Shown here: positions 51,600 through 60,265 of the stretch, one piece after another
How positions within the stretch are numbered: position 1 is the first letter of the stretch
How the letters are laid out: each line of letters opens with the position of its first letter
Source: Flavobacteriales bacterium
GTDB lineage: Bacteria > Bacteroidota > Bacteroidia > Flavobacteriales_G > Salibacteraceae
Assembly (NCBI GenBank): GCA_018660685.1
Contig: JABJJW010000011.1
Span: forward strand, 62,001 to 126,000
Length of the DNA: 64,000 nucleotides
Reading direction: 5' to 3'
Made by a program: the position numbers and the translations under genes
Notes under the pieces: generated by a model
Database searches by the model: none
What the model was told of the DNA's origin: nothing
Seen by the model: only the letters and a program-made list of their open reading frames with translations

Positions 51600-52146
51600 A
51601 AATGGATATCCTATTATTGACTTGTCAACATGGGATAAAGATCCCAACTCACCTTAGGGTGATAGGCTGACAGGACCAACGTTCTTTGAAGTGTTACCGA
51701 AGGGGTTTTAACCTAGAATCTGAAACGCAAGTTTCTAATTCAACATGGCTAAAATCTGAAAGTCTGTCTCTCAATTATCTTTTCGGAGTTAAATGGGGCC
51801 AAAGGCAGAACAGAAGGTCATTACAAAGTAGGCCGCTTGATGAAAAGAGGGCGGAGGATGGCGAAAGTCCTAATTCAATTCAGTTTCGGCTGTATTGTTA
51901 GATTGCCTGGGACACCGTCCTAGGCAAGTGGCTATCGCACCACGCTGAGCGTGGAGCTTTCGAGTTTCTTTCGGGAAACAAAGGCAAGAGTTACCCCCGG
52001 GTTCCTTTTGTGAGTCATCTAGCTGAAGTGTGTAGTTAATTCTACGCCAGTTGAATTTTTGGAAAATGTTGTATGGTCGTTCCTTTACCGGATTGCGATC
52101 AGAGAACCGGAAAGCGATTTCGAAAGAAGTCGCTTTCTTTCTTTTA
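51600..52146 (+). ncRNA. candidate large structured RNA, about 500 nt
   Basis: Between the GWxTD gene and ridA lie about 710 bp without protein sense. On the plus strand it has consecutive hairpins: GGGAT-AAAG-ATCCC (51632-51645), CACC-TTAG-GGTG (51650-51661), GAAAC-GCAA-GTTTC with a GNRA loop (51722-51735), 51877-51896, an 11-bp stem TTGCCTGGGAC / GTCCTAGGCAA (51903-51927), CCACGC-TGA-GCGTGG (51940-51954) and a UUCG-loop stem (51964-51979). A 12-bp C(GAAA)G terminator with T-rich tail ends it at about 52146. GNRA and UUCG loops support the plus strand. Conserved RNase P, tmRNA, SRP and group II domain V signatures were not found. 5-prime end uncertain; a CATATTTG at 51549 and TATAAT at 51592 are possible promoter parts. 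Confidence 0.55.
52110..52146 (+). terminator. strong terminator of the candidate large RNA
   Basis: 12-bp stem GAAAGCGATTTC / GAAGTCGCTTTC (one G-U), GAAA tetraloop, then TTTCTTTT. T-run only on the plus strand, although ridA ends 24 bp further on the minus strand. Confidence 0.8.
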
Positions 52147-52169
52147 TACCCGTTGCTAACTGGAGTGAT

Positions 52170-52634
52170 CTACTTAGCCGCAATACAGCTAATCTCCACA
52201 TTCACACTTTTAGGAAGCGTTTTTACCGCAACTGTCTCGCGCGCAGGAGGATTCTCAATGAAATAGCGTCCATAAACCTCGTTGACCTCTCCGAACAAGG
52301 ACATGTCACTCAAGAAAATCGAACATTTCAAGACGTTAGAATAATCAAGCTCGGCTGCCTTAAGAACGGCCCCGATGTTTTTCATAACCAATTCAGTTTC
52401 GATTTGAATAGAACTAGTGTCGAGCTCACCTATTGATGGGTCGATGGCGATTTGGCCACTGACAAAGAGCATGTCTCCGAATTGAATAGCTTGAGAATAC
52501 GGTCCAATTGGTGCCGGGGCGTTGTCGCTCTTGATTACTTTTTTCATGTGTTTCGGAATGGTATGATCCGGATGATGTTGAATTGTACAGCCAAGTAACG
52601 ATGTTACCATCATTCCGAATATTATTGACCTCAT
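52170..52634 (-). CDS. RidA-family protein with lipoprotein signal
   Basis: 154 residues from ATG 52634: MRSIIFGMMVTSLLGC is a lipobox, then a linker, then the YjgF/RidA domain (APIGPYSQAIQFGDMLFVSG, LKAAELDYSNVLKCSIFL, NPPARETVAVKTLPKSVNVEIS). The substrate-binding Arg (ARETV) is kept. RidA hydrolyses reactive enamine/imine intermediates, normally in the cytoplasm. An internal ATG (MKKVIKSDNAPAP) would give a cytosolic form. A minus-strand TATATTTG box (52641-52648) rules out ATG 52661 and sits 6 bp before 52634. Confidence 0.82.
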   Translation of the reverse strand: MRSIIFGMMVTSLLGCTIQHHPDHTIPKHMKKVIKSDNAPAPIGPYSQAIQFGDMLFVSGQIAIDPSIGELDTSSIQIETELVMKNIGAVLKAAELDYSNVLKCSIFLSDMSLFGEVNEVYGRYFIENPPARETVAVKTLPKSVNVEISCIAAK

Positions 52635-52640
52635 TGCGCT

Positions 52641-52648
52641 CAAATATA
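52641..52648 (-). promoter_or_regulatory. ridA promoter -7 box TATATTTG
   Basis: Exact TAnnTTTG on the minus strand, with only 6 bp to ATG 52634; implies a leaderless or near-leaderless transcript. Confidence 0.5.
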
Positions 52649-52673
52649 GATTTTTGACCATCTCGACTTTCTA

Positions 52674-53243
52674 ATGAAGATTTACATCATTGATAACTAC
52701 GACTCTTTTACCTACAACTTGGTTCATCTGATCGAGGACATTGGGGTTGATTACATTTTAAGTAGAAATGATGATATCGACTTTGATGAACTTCGAAAAG
52801 CGAGTCATCTTCTCATTGGGCCAGGACCAGGGCTACCAGAAGATTCAGGTGATCTCTTGAAGGCAATTGAGATAAGTAACACTCACAACATCTCCGTTCT
52901 AGGAGTGTGTCTAGGCATGCAGGCCTTGCTGATTTCCTCGGGTTGTGAAATGACAAACCTCCACAACGTCCAACACGGAGCGGAGGAGGAGATTGAAGTG
53001 AAAAACATAGGAATCCTATATGAAGGCCTGCCTCAAAGCATTAAGGTCGGGAGATATCATAGCTGGGGATTTGATGCGAAGTCGATTGGCGCTGATTGGA
53101 CCATAACCTCATTGGCCAAAGATGGATTTGTAATGTCTATTGAAAACCAAGACTGGCGCCACTTCGGAGTGCAGTTTCATCCTGAAAGCATCATGACGAC
53201 TGGTGGCAAGAGGATTATGGAAAATTGGCTCCGCGCTGAATAA
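52674..53243 (+). CDS. glutamine amidotransferase, anthranilate/aminodeoxychorismate synthase component II
   Basis: 189-residue class I GATase supplying ammonia to chorismate: MKIYIIDNYDSFTYNLVHL at the start, GPGPGLPEDSGDLL, nucleophile Cys in VLGVCLGMQAL (about residue 83), and His-Glu in FGVQFHPESIMT (about 167). A complete TrpG/PabA; component I is not adjacent, so whether it serves tryptophan or folate synthesis is open. Divergent from ridA, 39 bp apart. Confidence 0.93.
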   Translation: MKIYIIDNYDSFTYNLVHLIEDIGVDYILSRNDDIDFDELRKASHLLIGPGPGLPEDSGDLLKAIEISNTHNISVLGVCLGMQALLISSGCEMTNLHNVQHGAEEEIEVKNIGILYEGLPQSIKVGRYHSWGFDAKSIGADWTITSLAKDGFVMSIENQDWRHFGVQFHPESIMTTGGKRIMENWLRAE

Positions 53244-53290
53244 TTGAAAGTTTTGCCACGCTTGATCGTCATACGTGTAAAGACTCAATT

Positions 53291-53662
53291 ATGGAACACG
53301 AGAAAAGACACTATGCCGTTGTTGATCCATTTCAACGAAAACTGACCATACAAAAAGACGGGCAAGTGATCGCGCAATCTGAAAATGCTTTGATTCTTAA
53401 AGAAGTCGGCAGATCTGTATATGATCCAGTACTATATGTGCCAAAGGCAGATGTGGTAGTGGATCTTGTATCAGAAGCTAAACGTCAGAGTCATTGTCCA
53501 ATTAAAGGGGACGCGACTTACTGGAATCTTGGAGAAAAGACGTCCAACTATTTTGCTTGGAGCTATGAAAATCCTCATCCGAAATCGGGTAAAATTGGCG
53601 GCTACGTAGCGATTAACCCGCAGTACGTCTCATTTTTATCCGAGCCGCTCAATTTGAATTGA
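53291..53662 (+). CDS. DUF427 domain-containing protein
   Basis: 123 residues: VIAQSENALILKEVGRSVYDPVLYVPKADV, then KRQSHCPIKGDATYWNLGEK and NYFAWSYENPHP are the standard DUF427 beta-barrel motifs. Small cytoplasmic protein of unknown biochemical role. Its last 14 bp overlap the convergent DUF547 gene. Confidence 0.88.
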   Translation: MEHEKRHYAVVDPFQRKLTIQKDGQVIAQSENALILKEVGRSVYDPVLYVPKADVVVDLVSEAKRQSHCPIKGDATYWNLGEKTSNYFAWSYENPHPKSGKIGGYVAINPQYVSFLSEPLNLN

Positions 53663-54356
53663 GACTCCAATCATATTCGCGAAAGACGATGGTGAATCCA
53701 GCCGGGATGCTGTCGGTTCTGAATCGATTGATGAAGCGAACGACACCACCATCTTGAACAAAATCCTCTTTGTACCAGTCAAAAATGGGAGAGAGCCTTA
53801 CGATTCTTTCCTCGTTTATGATCATTACATGAGTCGTGTCGTTTAACGCTTCACGAGTCAGATCATCAAGCTGTTCTTCGAGATCAGCCCCATTCAGGAT
53901 TTCTTTACTGAGCGGCGGACAGCTTGTAGCTCCACAGTTCAATGCGAAATGAATCCGCGGATCGTTGTATTGCGCCCTGAGTTCTAGGTGTTCAAGCTCG
54001 TCCAAACTCGCTGAATCGCCATTCATTGAAATTCGGTTTTGTTTGAAGAAGGCTGTATTCTCTTTTACTGTCTTCTCGATACCGCCCTGGACAATCCCGT
54101 GGATTACAAGGAAGTTGTAAGAATTGATGATGAAGGCCTTGCGATCGTTTTCTTCCATTGATTCAGGATCAATGCTTTGGATGATGGCGATGATTTCCTC
54201 AACGTCAGACGGGTTCTGTTTCAGGCTTTCATAGTCGACCATGCCGTCTTCTGATCGATACTGGTCGAGGAGTGTATTCATCCTTTTTTCGAGTGTTGGT
54301 TCTTGACAGGAGGATGCAATGGCTACCAACGCTATGAAAAGGAAAATTCTGATCAC
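53649..54356 (-). CDS. DUF547 lipoprotein
   Basis: 235-residue lipoprotein from GTG 54356 (IFLFIALVAIASSC). The DUF547 core is present: SENDRKAFIINSYNFLVIHGIV, LEHLELRAQYNDPRIHFALNCGATSCP, RLSPIFDWYKEDFVQDGG. The family is papain-fold-like and of unknown function; the Cys of NCGATSCPP is conserved. Single gene. Confidence 0.88.
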   Translation of the reverse strand: MIRIFLFIALVAIASSCQEPTLEKRMNTLLDQYRSEDGMVDYESLKQNPSDVEEIIAIIQSIDPESMEENDRKAFIINSYNFLVIHGIVQGGIEKTVKENTAFFKQNRISMNGDSASLDELEHLELRAQYNDPRIHFALNCGATSCPPLSKEILNGADLEEQLDDLTREALNDTTHVMIINEERIVRLSPIFDWYKEDFVQDGGVVRFINRFRTDSIPAGFTIVFREYDWSLNSN

Positions 54357-54416
54357 CGTTCAAAAGTACCATTGATCAAGCTCATCATACATAACCTTTG
54401 ATATGTTCGCGTATTG

Positions 54417-55100
54417 ATGAACATGGATGTGATCATACCTGCTCTAAACGAAGAAGCTTCGATTTCGAAAGTGATTCATGACGTTCCGGGAAATCTAGTT
54501 AGAAACATAGTTGTCGTCGATAATGGATCCTCTGACAATACCTCGGCAAATGCAGAGGCAGCCGGAGCAATTGTATTGCGTGAAGACCAAAAAGGTTACG
54601 GCGCAGCATGCCTCAAAGGGCTCACCCATCTTGATGCGTTAGAAAATCCACCAGATCGCGTTGCGTTTATCGATGGAGATTATTCAGATTACCCAGGAGA
54701 TCTGATTGAACTTTCGCAGTTAATGGATTCCAAAAACCTCGATTTGGTACTCGGAGAGCGTCGAACACTTTCAGATAGAGGAGCACTCACACCTCAACAG
54801 AAAGTTGGGAATTTTATCGCAACCCAAGCGCTCTGGCTAATCTATGGATATAGGTTTCGCGATCTCGGACCAATGCGGATCATTACGTTTGACGCGTTGC
54901 AGCGCATGAAGATGACCGATACAAATTACGGATGGACCGTTGAAATGCAAATCAAGGCGGCGAAGCACAAAATGGCTGTTGCCGAAATTCCAGTGCGTTA
55001 CCGAGAGCGAATTGGCGTATCTAAGGTGTCAGGTACGATAAAGGGTTCATTTTTAGCGGGCTACAAAATTCTATTCACATTTTTCAAATACAGCAAGTGA
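54417..55100 (+). CDS. GT2 glycosyltransferase (dolichyl-phosphate sugar synthase-like)
   Basis: 227 residues: MDVIIPALNEEASISKVI, VVDNGSSDNTSANAEAAG, GYGAACLKGL, AFIDGDYSDYPGDLIEL (DxD), and LGERRTLSDRGALTPQQ, with a C-terminal hydrophobic end. Transfers a sugar from an NDP or to a polyprenyl phosphate. Start ATG 54417 (TTG 54414 is an alternative). Its TGA overlaps the GTG of the next glycosyltransferase, so the two work in one operon. Confidence 0.88.
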   Translation: MNMDVIIPALNEEASISKVIHDVPGNLVRNIVVVDNGSSDNTSANAEAAGAIVLREDQKGYGAACLKGLTHLDALENPPDRVAFIDGDYSDYPGDLIELSQLMDSKNLDLVLGERRTLSDRGALTPQQKVGNFIATQALWLIYGYRFRDLGPMRIITFDALQRMKMTDTNYGWTVEMQIKAAKHKMAVAEIPVRYRERIGVSKVSGTIKGSFLAGYKILFTFFKYSK

Positions 55101-56593
55101 CCCTGATTGAATACATAGTCATTGCATTCTACTTCGGAGCTATTGCTTTCATTTTTAGCTATTCGCTCATTCAGCTGGACCTTTTGAGATTATACAAAAC
55201 CCACTCTAGATCAAAACCAGATCCGTTGTTCTCAAAGGAGAAACCTCTGGTGTGCATTCAGCTGCCCATTTATAATGAGCGCTACGTCGTTGAACGGTTG
55301 ATTGATTCTTGCTTGAAGTTTAACTATCCACATGACAGACTTGAAATTCAAATTCTTGATGATAGCACGGACGATACGACCAAAATCATTGAGGAGAAGC
55401 TATCTGCGATCCAATCGGAGATTTCTCTGGTTCATGTGAGGAGACCGGATCGAACAGGTTACAAGGCCGGTGCCCTTGCCTACGGGATGGAACGAACCAA
55501 AGCAGATTACATCGCCATTTTCGACGCCGACTTTATCCCGGACCCAGAGTTTTTGAATCGTACGATGTGTCAGTTTGTAGATAAGCGGGTAGGAGTTGTT
55601 CAAACTCGGTGGACACATTTAAATGAAGATGCCGACTGGATGACACGGATTCAGGCATTTGGACTCAATGCTCATTTTACTGTGGAGCAAATGGGCAGAG
55701 CGGAGGGTAATCACTTTCTCAATTTTAACGGAACAGCAGGCATTTGGAGGAAAGAATGCATTGCACAAGCGGGGGGTTGGCAGCACGACACGTTGACCGA
55801 GGATTTAGACTTGAGTTATCGGGCTCAATTCAAAGGATGGAGAATAGCGTACGATGAAGATATTGAGTCACCTGCAGAACTTCCAATCACAATGGGCGCA
55901 CTCAAATCGCAGCAATTTAGATGGACAAAGGGCGCGGCTCAGTGTTCAGTCAAGCATCTGCCGAATTTGATTCGTTCGAAAAACATTTCATTGAAATCCA
56001 GAATTCATGCGATTTTCCATTTGATGAATTCATTTGTTTTTATTGCCATTCTCATGGTCTCTGCACTCAGTATTCCAATCATGCACATTCGCTCCAAGTA
56101 TGATAACCCGATTTTGGTAGACCTTTTAGGAACCGTTTTCCTGTCGAGTTTGATGATTCTTGGGGTGTACTATCATACGGCTTACATAAAAGCGAATCCC
56201 AAAGGTGGGTTGCCAACGTTTCTGGGGACTTACCTTCTGTTTCTATCAGCATCAATGGGGATGAGCTTCCACAACAGCAGAGCCGTGTTTGAAGCATATG
56301 CCGGAATTGACTCAGCATTTGTTCGGACGCCTAAATTCAACGTTCAGCGAACAAAACAATGGATTTCAAACGAGTACATATCTCAAATCGCGATGTCAGA
56401 AGTGTTGGTAGAGATCTGTTTGTCCCTTTTGTTTACCGCTGCATTGATTTATGGAGTTTTCACCGCTGAATACGCATTTGTATTCTTTCACTCCTTACTG
56501 GCCGTAGGTTTCGGGGTGTTGGCGTTTACGGCTGTTGCGCAGAACAAAGCACTGACATCACATCATTCTACGATGAAAGCTTCCGCTTTGTGA
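55097..56593 (+). CDS. processive GT2 glycosyltransferase, cellulose-synthase-like
   Basis: 498-residue membrane enzyme: an N-terminal helix, then the GT-A domain with QLPIYNERYVVERLIDSC, LDDSTDDTTKII, DADFIPDPEFL (DxD), LTEDLDLSYRAQFKGWRI (TED) and QQFRWTKGAAQ (QxxRW), and four C-terminal helices. These D, DxD, TED and QxxRW motifs define hyaluronan/cellulose/glucan synthase-like enzymes; the polymer or lipid product is unknown. GTG start overlaps the preceding gene. The last 31 bp overlap the 3-prime end of the large T9SS cargo gene. Confidence 0.92.
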   Translation: MTLIEYIVIAFYFGAIAFIFSYSLIQLDLLRLYKTHSRSKPDPLFSKEKPLVCIQLPIYNERYVVERLIDSCLKFNYPHDRLEIQILDDSTDDTTKIIEEKLSAIQSEISLVHVRRPDRTGYKAGALAYGMERTKADYIAIFDADFIPDPEFLNRTMCQFVDKRVGVVQTRWTHLNEDADWMTRIQAFGLNAHFTVEQMGRAEGNHFLNFNGTAGIWRKECIAQAGGWQHDTLTEDLDLSYRAQFKGWRIAYDEDIESPAELPITMGALKSQQFRWTKGAAQCSVKHLPNLIRSKNISLKSRIHAIFHLMNSFVFIAILMVSALSIPIMHIRSKYDNPILVDLLGTVFLSSLMILGVYYHTAYIKANPKGGLPTFLGTYLLFLSASMGMSFHNSRAVFEAYAGIDSAFVRTPKFNVQRTKQWISNEYISQIAMSEVLVEICLSLLFTAALIYGVFTAEYAFVFFHSLLAVGFGVLAFTAVAQNKALTSHHSTMKASAL

Positions 56594-59580
56594 ATGCCCG
56601 CTTCCTCGTAGTGAAGAAAATATTGGCCACGACTAAAACTTGAGACGTCCAGCTCTACTGCGCCATTGATTGTACCAATCACTTGAATCACATTACCTTT
56701 TTGATCAAAAACCTGAGCACGCTGAATGCTTGTTGGGGAATTGATGTGTAGAACAGATCTCACGGGATTTGGGAAAATCTGGAGGTCGCTTGAATTCAGG
56801 TTTTCCAATCCAACGAATAGAATATCAACCAAAATCGTGTCGAAAGCGATACACCCATTATCATCGGTCTCCTTGATGATTATTTCACCTTGGGGGCCTG
56901 CATTCCACAGGATTGTTGCTGCGTTACTCGTACTGCTCGTCACAGAACCGCCTACTGCCCACCACTGAAAGACCGAGCCTCCGGTTGCCGGGACGAAGTA
57001 GTTGTATGAAACCCAAGATTGAACTGAAATCGGTCCGACGAGGTTGCCAATAATTGGAGGTGGGAATAGTGGATTCGAATGAACTGTGTCCCCAAGAATG
57101 AGCGTTTGTGCTTCATTGTCCGTGATCGTTACACTATAATATCCTGGACTAAGTGCATTCAAATCTTCTGTGGTTGCACCATTGCTCCAAGCGAATGAAT
57201 ATGGTTGTACACCGCTCGTTATCGTCAGATCAATAGAGCCATCTCCGGCGCCAATGCAGTTAATACTTGAGACAGTGAGATATCCGAGAAGCGGAGTGCT
57301 GCTTGTATCAATCGGGACAGAAACTAAACTATCGAGTGGATAAGTCATAAGCGAACGACCAAAGGTTCCAGCAATCAAACGATTGTTGACTGTGTCCAGT
57401 TCTACATCGAATGTGGCTACAATAGGCATGTTTGTGCCAACCCGCTCCCAGTCTAAACCTCCGTTTATTGTGCCATAAACTCCACCATCGGTTCCAACGA
57501 AGATGACTGAGTCTTCGTGACCCGGATAAATAAGGATGTCGTTTATAGCAGCCGTTGGAAGATCACTTGAGATGTCTAACCACGTATCGCCATTATTCAC
57601 TGATTTGTGAAGATGGGGGATGTAGTCATTGTACTTGTATCCTGAATGAGAAACATAGACAACAGAATCCCAAGTCGGAGAAGCTTTTACATCGGTTACG
57701 TACCTGTTGGGTAGCGTGGCATGCAAGGAATCCCAGTTAGTTCCACCATCTTCGGTTCTCCACACGTTTCCATCTGATGTTCCAACATAGAGATGATCCT
57801 CGTTGACTGGACTTTCGTCCAATGCTGAAATGGTGTGATGTGAGTCTCCAAATATGTTTCCATCGGTCAAGTCTCCAGAAATAGCTGACCAAGCGCCAAA
57901 AGGCGAAGAAGCATCCTTGTAGACACGATAACTACCGCCATACATTGTTCCTGGATCATGATGACTGAGCATGTACGGTGTATCCCAATTTCTCCGTTCA
58001 GATGACCACGGTACGTTTACACCATTGAAGGAAAGACCACCGTTGGAGGTGTGCACGATATTACCATTCTGAGTTTCAGCAAAAAATGAATTCGAATCAG
58101 TAGGGTGGAAGCGCATTTGAAATCCATCACCGCCATAAATTCTTGGCCATTCGGACATCAGATGATTGCCGCCGGTCGAGCCATTGTCTTGGAGGCCGCC
58201 GTAATATCGGTTTGGTCTCAAGGGTGAATGAGCAACTCTATAGAATTCGTTCGTTGGGTTATTCTCGATTTTTGACCAGTTTGCTGTGTTGTCTTCGGTT
58301 CGATAGAGTCCTCCGTCGGTGCCCAACAGAAATTTATTCTGACCTAAAAAGGCCATACAATGCTTGTCGGCATGTACGTCATACAGCCACCAACTGGGAT
58401 CTGCGGTTGCCCAAGAGGAACCACCATCCGTTGTTCGCCATAGTTGAATCCCTTCTACAAAGACGTCCTCGTAATCATAGGGATTCACATATATTCCACT
58501 GAAGTACCAACCAAAACCTCCGAGGGCGTTGCTCATAGAAAAGGTATTCGTTGCAGTCCAATTTGCTCCACCATCAAAGCTGCGATAAACGCCTTCCAAT
58601 TGAGAGTTGGAGCCAACATAGAGTGCATACAATGTGTCGGGGTCGGGTGCATACATGGCAATTCCAGTTCTTCCTGATCCGGCTCCTGGTAATCCATTAG
58701 TAAGTTCAGTCCACGAACTACCGCCATCAATGCTTTTCCAGATCGTAGAACCTGAGCCCGAAACGATGGAAGCTTGATTCGTTCTAATCCGCGTCCAACC
58801 TGAGGCGTAAAGGATGTTTGGGTTATTCGGATTCACAACCAAGTTGTTCACACCGCTGCTGTCATTAATATGAAGAATGTGGGTCCAAGTCGTACCGCCG
58901 TCGATGCTCTTGTAAACACCTCTGTTGGTGTCTGGAACACTTGGCAGACCCATGGCAGAAACGTATATGATATTAGTGTCTGTCGGGTCAATATCGATGT
59001 CCGAAATGATACGAGTGTCGCCTAGGCCAATGTTTGTCCATGTGTCACCACCGTCATTGCTCTTATAGACTCCGTCACCGATTCTATAAAGACTGACGAG
59101 ATTTCGATCACCGGTTCCAGCATAAATGTTTTGATCATTTTCAGGGTTAATGGCGATCGCTCCGATGGACAATCGTTCTTCATTTTCAAAGATGTCTTCC
59201 CAAGTTGATCCACCGTCATATGTTCTGAAGATTCCTCCCAAGGCATATCCGATGTATATCGTGTCTTCTTTTCCGGCGGGCACTGCCATTGCGTTGATCC
59301 GAGCTCCAATGTTCTTAGGTCCTTCAACCCTCCATTCAAGATCGAATCCATCGCTACGAGATGCGCTCATCTTATCGGCTTTCACCTCCAGCATTGCTTG
59401 TTCATAGCCTCTGATATCCATGACCTCATCAGGATAAGACCGGATCAATTCAAAGTGATCGTTGGGTGCGTGAAAATCTTGCAGTTTAGAGGAGCGGGTC
59501 ACCTCCATGATAGTACTGTCGCCAATCAGAATGATCAATAAGATGGAACAATAGAAGAGATGGGATTTGAATAGGTTCAT
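56563..59580 (-). CDS. T9SS cargo: VPS10/BNR-repeat protein with SprB repeat and C-terminal sorting domain
   Basis: 1005 residues. Signal region (FKSHLFYCSILLIILIGDST), then a sortilin-like propeller rich in Asp-box repeats (SxDGGxTW: YDGGSTWEDIF, SNDGGDTWTNIG, SIDGGTTWTHI, SVNNGDTWLDI). Residues about 765-830 form a SprB-type repeat (GAGDGSIDLTITSGVQPYSF, LSPGYYSVTITD). The end is a type A T9SS sorting domain (LQIFPNPVRSVLHINSP, YFLHYEEAGIHKAEAFIVE). Probably a surface-exposed adhesin or hydrolase-like protein. Not similar in base use to an import. Confidence 0.9.
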   Translation of the reverse strand: MNLFKSHLFYCSILLIILIGDSTIMEVTRSSKLQDFHAPNDHFELIRSYPDEVMDIRGYEQAMLEVKADKMSASRSDGFDLEWRVEGPKNIGARINAMAVPAGKEDTIYIGYALGGIFRTYDGGSTWEDIFENEERLSIGAIAINPENDQNIYAGTGDRNLVSLYRIGDGVYKSNDGGDTWTNIGLGDTRIISDIDIDPTDTNIIYVSAMGLPSVPDTNRGVYKSIDGGTTWTHILHINDSSGVNNLVVNPNNPNILYASGWTRIRTNQASIVSGSGSTIWKSIDGGSSWTELTNGLPGAGSGRTGIAMYAPDPDTLYALYVGSNSQLEGVYRSFDGGANWTATNTFSMSNALGGFGWYFSGIYVNPYDYEDVFVEGIQLWRTTDGGSSWATADPSWWLYDVHADKHCMAFLGQNKFLLGTDGGLYRTEDNTANWSKIENNPTNEFYRVAHSPLRPNRYYGGLQDNGSTGGNHLMSEWPRIYGGDGFQMRFHPTDSNSFFAETQNGNIVHTSNGGLSFNGVNVPWSSERRNWDTPYMLSHHDPGTMYGGSYRVYKDASSPFGAWSAISGDLTDGNIFGDSHHTISALDESPVNEDHLYVGTSDGNVWRTEDGGTNWDSLHATLPNRYVTDVKASPTWDSVVYVSHSGYKYNDYIPHLHKSVNNGDTWLDISSDLPTAAINDILIYPGHEDSVIFVGTDGGVYGTINGGLDWERVGTNMPIVATFDVELDTVNNRLIAGTFGRSLMTYPLDSLVSVPIDTSSTPLLGYLTVSSINCIGAGDGSIDLTITSGVQPYSFAWSNGATTEDLNALSPGYYSVTITDNEAQTLILGDTVHSNPLFPPPIIGNLVGPISVQSWVSYNYFVPATGGSVFQWWAVGGSVTSSTSNAATILWNAGPQGEIIIKETDDNGCIAFDTILVDILFVGLENLNSSDLQIFPNPVRSVLHINSPTSIQRAQVFDQKGNVIQVIGTINGAVELDVSSFSRGQYFLHYEEAGIHKAEAFIVE

Positions 59581-59663
59581 ATGCTTAGTTAGGCTAGCTA
59601 TAAGACGTAAAACTAGAAAAGGGGATTGGATCGACTGAGAATATTTTGACCCGTTATAAAAAG

Positions 59664-59699
59664 AAAAAGCCCGTTCCGTAGAAACGGAACAGGCTCTTT
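59664..59699. terminator. bidirectional terminator
   Basis: AAAGCCCGTTCCGT-AGAA-ACGGAACAGGCTCTTT, stem with 1-2 mismatches; lies between the thioredoxin gene end and the cargo gene start, both on the minus strand. Confidence 0.7.
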
Positions 59700-59712
59700 C
59701 AACCCTATAAAC

Positions 59713-60159
59713 CTAGCTTTTCTGGCTGATCACTGATCTGCCTAATTCTATTAGCTGTTGCGCTGGGTGATAACCAACAGCCTTTTTAATCATATTTCCT
59801 TCTCCGTCGATGAAGAGAAGCGTGGGATACACTGTCACTCTATATCTCGATGATAATTTCCGACCAATTCCTTTTTCCATATCAACCTTTACGTTGATGA
59901 AATTCTTGTTGTAAAATTTCCCAACCCTTTCATTTGGGAAGACATTTCTCTTAAGTAGCTTACATGGTCCGCACCAAGTAGTATAGGCATCGAGAAAAAT
60001 CATCTTGTTTCCCTTCTCGGCTGTCTGAAGCGCTTCTTCCCAGGTTCCTTGGAAGAATTCAATACCAACGGATTCTTCCTCTGCAAGCGGTATGGCTTGA
60101 ATGAAGAATAAGCTAACTAGCCCAAGCAATATGCCTTTTGAAATGTTCATGATTTTCAA
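59713..60159 (-). CDS. secreted thioredoxin-like protein
   Basis: 148 residues with a signal peptide (ISKGILLGLVSLFFIQAIPL) and a thioredoxin fold; redox motif TTWCGPCKLLKRNVF about residue 62, and cis-Pro in VYPTLLFIDGEG. It belongs to the DUF255/thioredoxin_7-like group of periplasmic disulfide reductases. Flanked on both sides by terminators, so it is monocistronic. Confidence 0.88.
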   Translation of the reverse strand: MKIMNISKGILLGLVSLFFIQAIPLAEEESVGIEFFQGTWEEALQTAEKGNKMIFLDAYTTWCGPCKLLKRNVFPNERVGKFYNKNFINVKVDMEKGIGRKLSSRYRVTVYPTLLFIDGEGNMIKKAVGYHPAQQLIELGRSVISQKS

Positions 60160-60216
60160 ATCGAGTTGTAGGTCGAATCATTTTTTGATTCCTTACAATC
60201 AAGGACGTCGAAAATG

Positions 60217-60245
60217 AAAAAAGGCACCCTAGGATGCCTTTTTTT
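60217..60245. terminator. terminator between thioredoxin and cargo remnant
   Basis: AAAAAAGGCA-CCCTAGGA-TGCCTTTTTTT, 10-bp stem; U-run on either strand. Confidence 0.85.
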
Positions 60246-60265
60246 AACTTCTATTTAGAAAAGAA

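Noticed and set aside
51686-51901. 71-codon plus-strand frame inside the hairpin-rich locus
   Set aside because: Low-complexity Ser/Arg composition, no start context, crosses several stems; region is better explained as RNA.
51600-52146. RNase P RNA, tmRNA or group II intron
   Set aside because: Searched by eye for their core conserved blocks on both strands and did not find them; kept as unclassified RNA candidate.
52051-52436. Two plus-strand frames antisense to ridA
   Set aside because: Shadows of the ridA coding sequence and of the terminator; not conserved-looking.
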